The position numbers and the translations under genes are program-made. DNA of 64,000 bases. It comes from a virus. This document shows, one piece after another, positions 23,992-32,919 of this stretch. The stretch is from positions 43,345 through 107,344 of IMG/VR virus record IMGVR_UViG_3300028394_000049; one strand, 5' to 3'. Under the pieces are notes generated by a model, which was not told the DNA's origin, ran no database searches, and was given only the letters and a program-made list of their open reading frames with translations. The stretch's first letter is position 1. Every line of letters starts with the position of its first letter.

Positions 23992-25008
23992 ATGAGTGTT
24001 TTCATCGACAGGAATTTCCTGTTACAACTTTCACCCAAATTGCCGAGATTTTCTCAAAAAAAGGATGATCTCTACAATTTCAGGTGTCCGCTCTGTGGCG
24101 ACTCACAGAAAAATAAAACCAAATGCCGTGGATACGTGTATCGCAAAAAGAATGATTATTTCTATATGTGTCATAATTGCGGCGTGTCTACCACATTCTT
24201 CAATTTTCTGAAGCAAGTGGATCCTTCCCTTGTGCAAGAATATCAACTAGAGAGATACAAAAACGGTGAATCTGGCCATAGTAACTTTGAGAAGCCTGAA
24301 TTCGAAGAAGTTAAAACATCCAAACCAGTATTCAAAGAATCTTTACAGCTTCCGTCAATTGATTCTCTACCAGAAGCACATTTCGCCAAGGTCTATGTGC
24401 AGCAAAGAAAGATTCCGGAAAACCTACAAACACAGTTATACTACGCAGAAGATTTTGCGGACTTTGTGCAGGGTTTGGGAATTGAAAAAGACAATCTACA
24501 TAAAAATGATAAACGTCTTGTAATACCATTCTACGATAAAGACAAAAAACTTATAGCGATTCAAGGCAGATCATTGGGTGAATCCAAACTCAGATATATA
24601 ACAATTAAATTACATGATGATAACAAAAAGATTTATGGATTAGACAGACTGAATCCAGAAATTTCTAGAATTTATGTAGTTGAAGGTCCTATCGATTCTA
24701 TGTTTTTGGAAAACGCCGTTGCAACAGCAGACTCTAATTTGGAATCGATTGCGGACACACTGGATAAGTCTAAGGTAGTTTTAATCTTTGATAACGAACC
24801 CCGCAACAAGGAAATAGTGAAACAGATGGAACATGCCATCGACAATCACTTTAATGTTGTTATTTGGCCAGAAATGATTGTTGAAAAAGATATTAATGAT
24901 ATGGTATTGAATGGATTCTCACCAGACGAAATTCAAGATATTATAGATAAAAATACCTTCATTAATTTGAGAGCAAAATTTGAATTTATTAATTGGAAGA
25001 AGGTGTAA
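23992..25008 (+). CDS. DNA primase, CHC2 zinc finger plus TOPRIM (T4 gp61-like)
   Basis: 338 residues. The zinc ribbon has C32-P-L-C35 and C60-H-N-C63. RLVIPFYDKDKKLIAIQGR begins the catalytic core, and IYVVEGPIDSMF (about 228-240) with LIFDNEPRN gives the TOPRIM Glu and the acidic metal site. T4 gp61 makes RNA primers for the lagging strand together with the gp41 helicase; length and domain order agree. It opens the DNA-metabolism block. No helicase gene is in the window. Confidence 0.88.
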   Translation: MSVFIDRNFLLQLSPKLPRFSQKKDDLYNFRCPLCGDSQKNKTKCRGYVYRKKNDYFYMCHNCGVSTTFFNFLKQVDPSLVQEYQLERYKNGESGHSNFEKPEFEEVKTSKPVFKESLQLPSIDSLPEAHFAKVYVQQRKIPENLQTQLYYAEDFADFVQGLGIEKDNLHKNDKRLVIPFYDKDKKLIAIQGRSLGESKLRYITIKLHDDNKKIYGLDRLNPEISRIYVVEGPIDSMFLENAVATADSNLESIADTLDKSKVVLIFDNEPRNKEIVKQMEHAIDNHFNVVIWPEMIVEKDINDMVLNGFSPDEIQDIIDKNTFINLRAKFEFINWKKV

Positions 25009-25009
25009 T

Positions 25010-25936
25010 ATGGAAACTACAGTATATGATTTACCAGAGTTGGAATACTTGGTTAGAGAATTTGATAGAAAATATGTTGAGAGTGGATTGACTTATGGTT
25101 GGAAATCCGAAACAAAAAAAGAATATGATTTTGGCCACTGGAATAAAGTTGTATTGAAATCCAATAAACAATTTGTATTTGATAATGCAAAATTGCCTTT
25201 TATTAAAAAACATCCTGAAGTTGAAACAATTTGGAATATTGTTCAGTCAAAAATTGGTCGTAGAAAATTATTAAGAGCCTATGTCAACGGTTACACTTAT
25301 GGAACTGATGCCTATTTTCATAGAGATGATGGATGGATTTCGGAAAGATACGGTCAAGGAATTTTGACAGAAACAGTTATAGTTTATTTGAACGATAAAT
25401 GGGATGCTGATTGGGCAGGAGAGACTGTTATACTAGATGAATCTGGAGAAATCGAAAAATCTGTATTGCCTAAGAAGAATAGAGTATTAATTTTTGATTC
25501 GAATAAACTTCATGCTGCAAGACCACTCACAAGAGCTTGTGCTGAACTAAGAAAGGTTTTAGTGTTTAAAACTATCGATTATAATATTCAAACTAAAGAA
25601 GTTGATTTTATTCATAAGTTGACATTAAATGATCCTAGACTATTTTATGTTTCATTTAAAATGTCTATTGCTTTGGATGAAAGATTACAGAGTAAAGATG
25701 TATGTCTAGCTGCACTATATCATGCTGTGTACACTTATCCAAATATTGAGCGCCAGACCGTTAAAGATTTAATTGGTGAATCTGCTGAACAATTAGTATA
25801 TGAATATCACAACAAATTAAATATGGAAAATAAAGATTTAATGTATATTGAATTTGCAAAACTTATGCGTACAAATAAAGATGGTGTTCACAATGAGACT
25901 TTGAATACATTATGGAGAAAACTAAATGAAAGTTGA
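25010..25936 (+). CDS. 2-oxoglutarate/Fe(II) oxygenase with extra C-terminal domain
   Basis: 308 residues from the ATG at 25010. Residues 85-190 form the double-stranded beta-helix core: YFHRDD gives the H104-x-D106 iron ligands, LHAARPLTR the distal His168, and RKVLVFK the Arg that holds 2-oxoglutarate, as in prolyl-4-hydroxylase-type enzymes. Residues 195-308 are a separate helical domain with DVCLAALYHAVYTYP and IGESAEQLVYEY, somewhat HD-like. Substrate unknown; DNA bases, proteins or small molecules are possible. It sits between primase and ThyX with one base to its left and an overlap to its right. Confidence 0.8.
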   Translation: METTVYDLPELEYLVREFDRKYVESGLTYGWKSETKKEYDFGHWNKVVLKSNKQFVFDNAKLPFIKKHPEVETIWNIVQSKIGRRKLLRAYVNGYTYGTDAYFHRDDGWISERYGQGILTETVIVYLNDKWDADWAGETVILDESGEIEKSVLPKKNRVLIFDSNKLHAARPLTRACAELRKVLVFKTIDYNIQTKEVDFIHKLTLNDPRLFYVSFKMSIALDERLQSKDVCLAALYHAVYTYPNIERQTVKDLIGESAEQLVYEYHNKLNMENKDLMYIEFAKLMRTNKDGVHNETLNTLWRKLNES

Positions 25937-26588
25937 ACTGTTTAGTTATTCAAATACACAAAACGGAATGACCGTATTGGAACAAATTGCATATGCAGCT
26001 CGAGTTTCAAATCCATCGAATCAAAATAACAATGACACAGCTGAAAAGTTGGTTCGTTATTTGATTAAACACGAACATTGGTCACCACTTGAAATGGTGA
26101 ATGTGTGTTTAGAGATAGAAACTACCCGTGATATTGCAAGACAAATTTTAAGACACCGTTCTTTTTCTTTTCAGGAATTTTCACAACGTTATGCTGATCC
26201 GACATCCGAACTTTCTTTTGTGATGAGAGAAGCACGTTTGCAAGATACCAAAAATAGACAAAATTCTATTGAAATTCCTGGTACTACAATAAAAGAACAA
26301 ACATTGTTAGAAGAATGGAAATGGCACCAACAAGATGTACTTAGAACAATAGATCACGCTTATAATTGGGCAATTTCAAATGGCATTGCTAAGGAACAAG
26401 CAAGAGCTGTATTGCCAGAAGGTATGACAGTATCTAGAATGTATATGAACGGAACGCTTCGGTCATGGGTTCACTATATACAACTACGGAGTGGAATTGA
26501 AACACAAAAAGAACATCGTAAAGTAGCTCTTGCCTGCGCTGATGCGATTGAGCCAATTTTTCCGATGATTAAAGAATTTTTAAAATAA
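25926..26588 (+). CDS. thyX: FAD-dependent thymidylate synthase
   Basis: 220 residues. RHRSFSFQEFSQRY (76-89) is the ThyX signature RHRxxSxxxxSxR(Y) that binds FAD and dUMP. SPLEMVNVCLEIE and ARAVLPEGM also match. ThyX methylates dUMP to dTMP using methylene-tetrahydrofolate and NADPH, without making dihydrofolate. It starts 11 bases inside the oxygenase gene and precedes the ribonucleotide reductase genes, forming a dNTP supply unit. Confidence 0.96.
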   Translation: MKVELFSYSNTQNGMTVLEQIAYAARVSNPSNQNNNDTAEKLVRYLIKHEHWSPLEMVNVCLEIETTRDIARQILRHRSFSFQEFSQRYADPTSELSFVMREARLQDTKNRQNSIEIPGTTIKEQTLLEEWKWHQQDVLRTIDHAYNWAISNGIAKEQARAVLPEGMTVSRMYMNGTLRSWVHYIQLRSGIETQKEHRKVALACADAIEPIFPMIKEFLK

Positions 26589-26605
26589 CAATAAGGCAAA
26601 AAAGT

Positions 26606-28411
26606 ATGATGGATTATCTAGGTATAAAAATCGATTTGGAGAGAGACAAACTCTTTGACGATCTGGGAATTAAAAGATTAAAAGAAAGTTACATGAGGGA
26701 TGATGAAGAAAGTCCACAACACAGGTTCGCATTTGTATCAAAAACATTTTCAACAGATGAACAACACGCACAAAGACTGTACGAATATTCTAGTAAGCAT
26801 TGGTTATCTTACAGTACTCCCATTCTTTCTTTTGGTCGCTCTAAGCGTGGTATGCCTATATCATGTTTCCTTAATTATATCGAAGATACTGCTGAAGGTC
26901 TAGTTGATAATCTATCTGAAACAAATTGGCTTAGCATGTTGGGTGGCGGTGTTGGCATTGGCTTTGGTATTCGTTCGGCTGACGATAAATCTACTGGCGT
27001 TATGCCTCACCTCAAAATTTATGACGCATCTAGTTTGGCATATCGTCAGGGTCGCACCCGCCGTGGCAGTTATGCTGCTTACTTGTCTATAGACCATCCA
27101 GATATTATCTCCTTTCTAGAAATGCGTAAGCCTACGGGCGATCCAAATGTTCGTTGCTTGAATCTCCATCATGGTATCAATATCACCGATGACTTCATGC
27201 AAATAATTGAAAAATGTATGTTGGATCCGGAAGCAAATGATGATTGGCAATTAAAAGATCCACATTCAGGCGAACTTAGGGAAGTTGTTTCAGCCAAACG
27301 TCTATGGCAAGAGATTTTAGAATTACGTATGCATACAGGTGAACCGTACATACACTATATTGATACGAGCAATAAAAAACTTCCGTATTGGTTAAAAGAA
27401 AAAGGATTAAAAGTCAATCAATCAAATCTTTGTTCGGAAATAATTTTACCGACAAATGAGGAAAGAACAGCTGTTTGCTGCCTATCTTCATTAAATTTGG
27501 AGAAGTATGATGAGTGGGAATCTAACAATTTATTTCTCAAAGACGTTGCCGAAATGCTTGATAATGTCCTCAATTACTTCATTGCTAATGCTCCTAATGT
27601 TATCAGTCGTGCAAAGTATAGTGCCGAAAGAGAACGTTCTATTGGTGTCGGTGCTCTTGGGTTCCATGCTTATCTACAACGTAACAATATTCCTTTTGAA
27701 GGTGTTATGGCCAAAGTCGTCAATAATAGAATTTTTAAACACATAAGAAAAGGTCTAGATGATGCAAATAAAATATTGGGGACGGAGAGAGGTGAAGCTC
27801 CTGATGCAACCGGTACTGGTTTCCGTTTTAGTCATCTTATGGCTGTTGCTCCCAATGCTTCTTCTTCCATTATCATGGGCAATACTTCTCCTAGCGTTGA
27901 ACCTTATCGTGCCAATGCTTATCGCCAAGATACTTTATCGGGTTCTCACCTAAACAAGAATCGTTGGTTGGATAGAGTTATTCAAAAACATCTTGCTGGG
28001 GATGGCGAAACAATATCACAAGATGAATATAATGCTATTTGGTCATCTATCATTGCTAATGATGGTTCGGTACAACACTTGACTTGGATGGACGAAAACA
28101 CCAAAGCTGTGTTTAAAACATCAATGGAAATTGATCAGCGTTGGGTAATTGATTTGGCCGCAGACAGACAAGAATATATTGATCAAGCACAATCATTGAA
28201 CTTGTTTTTCAGACCAGATTCGAATATTAAATATATACATGCAATTCATTTTATGGCATGGAAAAAAGGATTAAAAACCTTATATTATTGCCGTAGCGAG
28301 AAATTAGCTAAAGCTGATAAAGTATCTAAGAGAGTTGAAAGAGAAATTATTAAAGAATTAGATATGACACAAATTGCTCAGGGAAATGACTGTATAGCTT
28401 GCGAAGGATAA
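26606..28411 (+). CDS. nrdA: Ribonucleoside-diphosphate reductase, large subunit
   Basis: 601 residues, shorter than E. coli NrdA (761) because the N-terminal ATP-cone is missing. Key residues are present: C87 (PISCFLN) and C292 (AVCCLSS) as the redox pair, NLCSE with C276 the radical Cys and N274/E278 beside it, and LYYCRS near the C-terminus. The tail CIACEG supplies the C-x-x-C that passes reducing power. Lack of the ATP-cone suggests loss of dATP inhibition, as in other phage enzymes. Partner NrdB is at 29285 with a thioredoxin between. Confidence 0.95.
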   Translation: MMDYLGIKIDLERDKLFDDLGIKRLKESYMRDDEESPQHRFAFVSKTFSTDEQHAQRLYEYSSKHWLSYSTPILSFGRSKRGMPISCFLNYIEDTAEGLVDNLSETNWLSMLGGGVGIGFGIRSADDKSTGVMPHLKIYDASSLAYRQGRTRRGSYAAYLSIDHPDIISFLEMRKPTGDPNVRCLNLHHGINITDDFMQIIEKCMLDPEANDDWQLKDPHSGELREVVSAKRLWQEILELRMHTGEPYIHYIDTSNKKLPYWLKEKGLKVNQSNLCSEIILPTNEERTAVCCLSSLNLEKYDEWESNNLFLKDVAEMLDNVLNYFIANAPNVISRAKYSAERERSIGVGALGFHAYLQRNNIPFEGVMAKVVNNRIFKHIRKGLDDANKILGTERGEAPDATGTGFRFSHLMAVAPNASSSIIMGNTSPSVEPYRANAYRQDTLSGSHLNKNRWLDRVIQKHLAGDGETISQDEYNAIWSSIIANDGSVQHLTWMDENTKAVFKTSMEIDQRWVIDLAADRQEYIDQAQSLNLFFRPDSNIKYIHAIHFMAWKKGLKTLYYCRSEKLAKADKVSKRVEREIIKELDMTQIAQGNDCIACEG

Positions 28412-28413
28412 AG

Positions 28414-29046
28414 ATGTTTAAAGAAATTACAGAAACGTTAAGACAACAAAGATGGGACGACCATCGATATTACCATCACAGTAGAATCAATCAATTTCTA
28501 CATTTAATTAGTGCAACATCATTTTTGGTTGCATATGTTTATTTGTTTATTGATCCTATTGTAAGTGCTTATATTGCTTGGTTAATTTCAATGACATCAC
28601 GGCAAATTGGCCATTTTGTTTTTGAACCCAAAAGTTATGATGAATATAATAAAGTTACACAAGAATACAAAGAAGAAATTAAAATAGGTTATAATTTAAA
28701 TCGTAAACGAGTTTTGATGAGTCTGTTTGTTTTGATACCCATTCTTGCATATTTTGATTTTGCATTTATGAATTATATGGTTCCAGATCAAAACACAGAA
28801 ACATTTTTAAATCGACTTGGTATTGGTTGGTTTTGGTTGGGCATTTCTGCTATCTTATTCAGAATGATCCAACTAACGATATTTCAAAGTTTTAAAGTTG
28901 CATTTGTTTGGTGTTTGAAAATTGTTACGGATCCAATACATGATCTATGGATTTATAGAAAATCGCCATACTACTTGATGCGTGGTGAGTTAATAGATAA
29001 AGATTTAAAACAAGATTACGAATTAGAAATAGGAATTAAAAAATGA
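28414..29046 (+). CDS. Integral membrane protein, Mpo1/DUF962-like
   Basis: 210 residues from the ATG two bases after the nrdA stop. HHSRINQFLHLISATSF and RQIGHFVFEPKS match the H-x3-N-x3-H and GH-FE elements of Mpo1-like (DUF962) proteins, whose yeast member is an iron-dependent dioxygenase in 2-hydroxy fatty-acid alpha-oxidation. At least four hydrophobic segments. A membrane lipid-type enzyme between nrdA and nrdB is unexpected; it could be cargo or alter host lipids. ATGA-coupled to the thioredoxin gene. Confidence 0.55.
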   Translation: MFKEITETLRQQRWDDHRYYHHSRINQFLHLISATSFLVAYVYLFIDPIVSAYIAWLISMTSRQIGHFVFEPKSYDEYNKVTQEYKEEIKIGYNLNRKRVLMSLFVLIPILAYFDFAFMNYMVPDQNTETFLNRLGIGWFWLGISAILFRMIQLTIFQSFKVAFVWCLKIVTDPIHDLWIYRKSPYYLMRGELIDKDLKQDYELEIGIKK

Positions 29047-29288
29047 AACAATTACTAAAATTTTCAGCAACATGGTGTGGTCCTTGTAAATCATTGGCCA
29101 ACAATTTTAAACATGTCAATCTTGGTGATGTTGAATTGATTAACATTGATATTGAAGAAGAAAGTGCAAAGACGATTAGTTATGGTGTACGTGGAGTACC
29201 TACTATGGTTTTATTGGAAGATGGTGTCGAAATCAAACGTAAAACTGGTGTACTTATGGCCGACCAAATCGAGGAATTCATTAAATGA
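29043..29288 (+). CDS. Thioredoxin-like protein
   Basis: 81 residues, shorter than E. coli thioredoxin (109). FSATWCGPCKS has the classical W-C-G-P-C active site and GVRGVPTMVLLEDG carries the cis-Pro. Located between nrdA and nrdB, so it is the likely electron donor to the C-terminal Cys pair of NrdA. ATGA overlaps link it to both neighbours. Confidence 0.92.
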   Translation: MKQLLKFSATWCGPCKSLANNFKHVNLGDVELINIDIEEESAKTISYGVRGVPTMVLLEDGVEIKRKTGVLMADQIEEFIK

Positions 29289-30271
29289 TAAGCAAAACAA
29301 AATCAATTTTAACTGATGAACGCACATACTTTAAACCCTTTAACTATCCATGGGCCTACGATGCTTGGTTGAAACATGAACAATCACATTGGCTTCACAC
29401 GGAAGTTCCAATGGCTGAAGATGTTAAAGATTGGAAAAAGAAGTTAACAAACGAAGAAAAACAATTTTTAACAAACATCTTTCGTTTCTTTACACAGGGT
29501 GATATTGACGTTGCTGGTGGTTACGTCAATAATTACTTGCCTTATTTTCCCCAACCAGAAATACGGATGATGTTGGCTGGTTTTGCTGCTCGTGAAGCTT
29601 TACATATTGCTGCATATTCACATTTGATTGAAACACTTGGTTTACCTGAAACAACATACAACGAATTCATGGAGTATGCTGAAATGAAGGAGAAACATGA
29701 TTATGTTATGGACATTGCCAGCAAAAATACAACAAAAGAAAACACCGCAACACACATTGCTGTGTTCTCAGCCTTCACCGAAGGTATGCAATTATTCTCA
29801 TCATTCATTATGTTATTGAATTTTCCTCGTACAGGAAAGATGAAAGGTATGGGTCAGATTGTAACATGGTCAATTGTTGATGAGACAATGCACGCCGAAT
29901 CAATGATTAAGTTATTCAGAACCTACATAGAAGAAAATAAAGAAATTTGGAATGATGAATTGAAAAGTAGAATATATACAATAGCTGAAAAAATGGTTCA
30001 GCTTGAAGATAAATTTATTGATCTAGCATTCGGTATGGGTGAAATGGAAGGTTTGAGTTCTGCTGACGTTAAGCAATACATTCGTTACATTGCTGACCGC
30101 CGACTCATTAGCCTTGGACTAAAAGGTATTAACAAAGTAAAACGCAATCCATTGCCATGGGTTGAAGAAATGATTAACGCACCAACACACACTAATTTCT
30201 TTGAGAATAGAGCAACCGACTATGCAAAAGGTGCTTTATCCGGAAATTGGGGAGATGTTTGGGCTAACTAA
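29285..30271 (+). CDS. nrdB: Ribonucleoside-diphosphate reductase, small (radical) subunit
   Basis: 328 residues. Diiron ligands fit class Ia R2: D73 (TQGDIDV), E104 and H107 in AREALHIAAYSHL, EGMQLFSSF, and VDETMHAES near residue 200. Y111 lies four residues after H107, exactly where the radical Tyr122 lies in E. coli R2. It supplies the tyrosyl radical to NrdA in an aerobic enzyme. The end NWGDVWAN would carry the NrdA-binding tail. Confidence 0.96.
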   Translation: MISKTKSILTDERTYFKPFNYPWAYDAWLKHEQSHWLHTEVPMAEDVKDWKKKLTNEEKQFLTNIFRFFTQGDIDVAGGYVNNYLPYFPQPEIRMMLAGFAAREALHIAAYSHLIETLGLPETTYNEFMEYAEMKEKHDYVMDIASKNTTKENTATHIAVFSAFTEGMQLFSSFIMLLNFPRTGKMKGMGQIVTWSIVDETMHAESMIKLFRTYIEENKEIWNDELKSRIYTIAEKMVQLEDKFIDLAFGMGEMEGLSSADVKQYIRYIADRRLISLGLKGINKVKRNPLPWVEEMINAPTHTNFFENRATDYAKGALSGNWGDVWAN

Positions 30272-30285
30272 AAAGAAAGAAAAAA

Positions 30286-30474
30286 ATGACAAACAAATCT
30301 ATGACTGGAGACTGTTCTAGCTGTGAATCAACCTACAGCATAGAATTTACGGAAGAACTTGTATCAGAAGAATTTCCGGAATATTGTCCATTTTGTGGTG
30401 AGACTATCGATGAATTATCAGAAGAATATGTAGAAGAAGATGATGATCCAGAAGATGAAAACCGATGGGATTAA
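30286..30474 (+). CDS. Small zinc-ribbon protein
   Basis: 62 residues: GDCSSCESTYSI and YCPFCGETI make a C-x2-C ... C-x2-C zinc ribbon, followed by an acidic tail. Such ribbons in phages often bind RNA polymerase or nucleic acid, but nothing here shows a target. The next gene overlaps its 3' end. Confidence 0.65.
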   Translation: MTNKSMTGDCSSCESTYSIEFTEELVSEEFPEYCPFCGETIDELSEEYVEEDDDPEDENRWD

Positions 30475-30902
30475 ACTGGACATATAACGATAAAGAATTT
30501 ACGGAAGACTTGATTGGTGACAATTTAGGATTTGTATATGAAATAACAAATCTTGAAAATAATAGAAAATACATTGGTAAAAAACTATTTCATTCATCCA
30601 AAACAAAACAAGTAAAAGGTAAAAAGAAGCGTATTAAAGTTCCAAGTGATTGGCAAACTTATTACGGAAGTAGTGCCGATCTTGCTAAAGATGTGTTATC
30701 ATTAGGACAAGAAAAATTCCAGAGAAAAATAATACACCTTTGTAAATCTAGAGGTGAGTGTAGTTATCTCGAAGCCAAAGAACAATTTTTAAATTGTGTT
30801 ATGGAAAGAGATGATTATTATAATACGTGGATTATGGTTAGAGTTAGAAAATCGCATATTAAGGATTATAATGCTAGACTTCTTAGTGGAACTAAAGAAT
30901 GA
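30465..30902 (+). CDS. GIY-YIG-like nuclease-fold protein (Seg-like)
   Basis: 145 residues. LGFVYEITNLENNRKYIGKK (about 23-42) is the GIY-YIG core in the variant form F-V-Y...Y-I-G, and TYYGSSADLAKDVLSLG with EAKEQFLNCV matches helices and the Glu metal site of that fold. T4 seg genes with this fold are free-standing homing endonucleases. Here it lies within a normal operon, overlapping genes on both sides, so it may be domesticated. Confidence 0.68.
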   Translation: MGLNWTYNDKEFTEDLIGDNLGFVYEITNLENNRKYIGKKLFHSSKTKQVKGKKKRIKVPSDWQTYYGSSADLAKDVLSLGQEKFQRKIIHLCKSRGECSYLEAKEQFLNCVMERDDYYNTWIMVRVRKSHIKDYNARLLSGTKE

Positions 30903-31227
30903 TAATCAGGATTTTGATTTCCTGAGTTTCACTTCAAACGATAATGGTGAGTCATTATCTATTACAGGTGAAAAATATAAAGATCCAGGAACACCAGTCG
31001 GAGGCAGCGCTATTGGTCCACAGTATCATATAGTCTTGTACAAGGATCATCCAACAGATAAGAAAAGATTCTGTGATGTGGAATGTTTTAATGGTATACT
31101 TGCTGATCCTTGGGAATATATTTCCGGACTAATTCCTGTAGGTTTCTATGGCGTAATCGCAAGAACAACTACCACTTCCGAACCAATCATAGGCAGGCTG
31201 GTTGACACAATCAAAAAAGTGTGTTAG
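30871..31227 (+). CDS. Conserved phage protein, unknown function
   Basis: 118 residues from the ATG at 30871, which overlaps the GIY-YIG gene by 32 bases; longer starts in frame are less convincing. Beta-rich with GTPVGGSAIGPQYHIVLY and LIPVGFYGVIART. No motif I can name. The promoter of the flap-nuclease gene overlaps its last codons. Confidence 0.5.
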   Translation: MLDFLVELKNDNQDFDFLSFTSNDNGESLSITGEKYKDPGTPVGGSAIGPQYHIVLYKDHPTDKKRFCDVECFNGILADPWEYISGLIPVGFYGVIARTTTTSEPIIGRLVDTIKKVC

Positions 31228-31230
31228 AAT
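31202..31230 (+). promoter_or_regulatory. Sigma70-like promoter
   Basis: TTGACA, 17 bases, TAGAAT. It ends 30 bases before the ATG at 31261 and overlaps the 3' end of the upstream gene. Would give early expression of the flap-nuclease operon. Confidence 0.6.
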
Positions 31231-31260
31231 TGAGTCTTTAGAAACTATTGAAAGTTTGTT

Positions 31261-32112
31261 ATGATTCTGGTAGATTTAAATCAGGTACTATTGTCTGGCC
31301 TGATGGCACAGATTTCGAATCAAAAAGGTGTGAAGCTTGAAGAAAGCTTAGTTCGCCATATGATTCTAAACATTATTCGGATGCATGTTAGAAATTTCCG
31401 CAAGGACTATGGTGATATAGTTCTTTGTTGTGACAACAGAAAATACTGGCGCAAAGAATTCTTTCCTTTCTATAAAGCAAGCCGAAAGAAGAACCGTGAA
31501 AAATCCGACCTAGACTGGCATATGATTTTTGATATGTTGGCAAAATTCAAGTTGGAACTGAAAGAAAATTTTCCCTACAAGGTTATCGATGTTGAAGGTG
31601 CAGAAGCTGATGATATCATTGGCACATTAGTACCAATCTATGCACCACACGAAAAGATTTTAATTCTTTCTAGTGACGGTGACTTCCTACAACTACAGAT
31701 GTATGGTGAAAATGTTAAACAATACAATCCATCACAGAAGAAGTACATTAAGTCTATCGAGCCTCTTTTAGAATTAAAAGAGAAGATTATTCGTGGTGAT
31801 AAAGGTGACGGTATACCAAACATCTTTTCACCATCAGATTGTTTTGTGCGTGAACTTAGACAAAAACCAATCACACAAAAAATAATTGAAAAATACCTAA
31901 ATGAGTCAACCGACAAATGGAGTGATGAATCAGCAATCACAGGATTCTCACGAAACGAAACCTTAATTGATCTAAGGATGATTCCATCTGAAATTAAACA
32001 GAAAATTATAAATAACTATAATGAAGTTAAACCTGCATCTAAACAACGGATGTTAAATTACTTTATCGAAAACAAACTAAAAAACCTAATGGAAGTGATT
32101 GAGGAATTCTAA
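31261..32112 (+). CDS. rnh: T4 RnaseH-like 5'-3' exonuclease/flap nuclease
   Basis: 283 residues. Acidic metal-site blocks of the FEN/RnaseH family are MILVDLN at the N-terminus, IVLCCDNRKYWRKEFFPFYK, VEGAEADDIIGTL and LILSSDGDF, and RGDKGDGIPN is the helix-hairpin-like DNA site. T4 RnaseH removes RNA primers and flaps from Okazaki fragments, working with the primase product encoded upstream. It follows a good sigma70-like promoter and is contiguous with the next gene. Confidence 0.92.
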   Translation: MILVDLNQVLLSGLMAQISNQKGVKLEESLVRHMILNIIRMHVRNFRKDYGDIVLCCDNRKYWRKEFFPFYKASRKKNREKSDLDWHMIFDMLAKFKLELKENFPYKVIDVEGAEADDIIGTLVPIYAPHEKILILSSDGDFLQLQMYGENVKQYNPSQKKYIKSIEPLLELKEKIIRGDKGDGIPNIFSPSDCFVRELRQKPITQKIIEKYLNESTDKWSDESAITGFSRNETLIDLRMIPSEIKQKIINNYNEVKPASKQRMLNYFIENKLKNLMEVIEEF

Positions 32113-32537
32113 TGAAAAATATCTATGAAGTGTTTGATGAATTTGAAGAAGCAAAAAATAAAAAAGAAAGATTGACAGTAATTGAAAAAAACCTGTCAAA
32201 AACTTTAGTTGAAGTACTACAATACACATTTCATCCAGATTACAAATGGAAAATAAATGAAATGCCGGAAAACTATAAGATTCCTATGGACGTAGCTCCT
32301 GGGTTATCACGTTGCCAACTATCCACAGAAATTAGGAAACTATATTTGTTTCAAAGTGGAAACGAAGTTGCAGAATCTTTATCTCCCAAGAAACAAAATG
32401 AGTTATTAATACAACTATTGGAATCAATCGAACCTAGAGAAGCTGAAGTGATTATTGGTATCTTCAAAAAAGACCAAAGTGTTAAAGGTCTGGATTATAA
32501 ATTTGTCAAAGAGGCCTTTTCAAATCTTTTACCTTAA
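32112..32537 (+). CDS. Conserved T4-like phage protein, unknown function
   Basis: 141 residues, starting at the last base of the previous stop. The pattern KERLTVIEKNLSKTLVEVLQ, YKWKINEMPENYKIP and a C-terminal LDYKFVKEAFSNLLP is, from memory, conserved next to the RnaseH gene in T4-like phages. Mostly helical, no catalytic residues visible. Position suggests a replication-linked role. Confidence 0.65.
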   Translation: MKNIYEVFDEFEEAKNKKERLTVIEKNLSKTLVEVLQYTFHPDYKWKINEMPENYKIPMDVAPGLSRCQLSTEIRKLYLFQSGNEVAESLSPKKQNELLIQLLESIEPREAEVIIGIFKKDQSVKGLDYKFVKEAFSNLLP

Positions 32538-32908
32538 TGGCTAACAAAGATAAATTAATAGTAACAAGTGGTGAATTTGATCCTTTAACATATGATGAAT
32601 TACGTTATCTACAAAGATGCCGTGAGAAAGGCAATTGGTTAATTGTGGGCATACACTCAAATTGGTGGATGACCTATGCCCGTGGCGGATTCACTCAAAA
32701 CTATTTTGAACGCAGTCAAATAGTCAGTAATTTAAAATGTGTCGATGAAGTATTCCAATTCAATGATTCTGATGGAACGGTCTGTCAGTTACTCAAATTA
32801 GTAAAATTCTGTTATCCGAATGCTGATATAACTTATATATCGCAAGACGATATGTTCAACATGCCCGAAACAAAAATACGTGGCATCAATTTCGAAACCA
32901 TGAAGTAG
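32537..32908 (+). CDS. Cytidylyltransferase-fold protein with degenerate active site
   Basis: 123 residues. IVTSGEFDPLTYDELRYLQ occupies the place of the family's G-x-F-D-x-x-H-x-G-H loop, but both His are absent (TYDE instead of HxGH). NWLIVGIHSNWW and the C-terminal ETKIRGI (ISSTxxR-like) keep the rest of the fold. Catalysis is therefore doubtful; it may bind a nucleotide or serve as a scaffold. It starts at the final base of the upstream gene. Confidence 0.65.
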   Translation: MANKDKLIVTSGEFDPLTYDELRYLQRCREKGNWLIVGIHSNWWMTYARGGFTQNYFERSQIVSNLKCVDEVFQFNDSDGTVCQLLKLVKFCYPNADITYISQDDMFNMPETKIRGINFETMK

Positions 32909-32919
32909 GAGAAAAGAAA

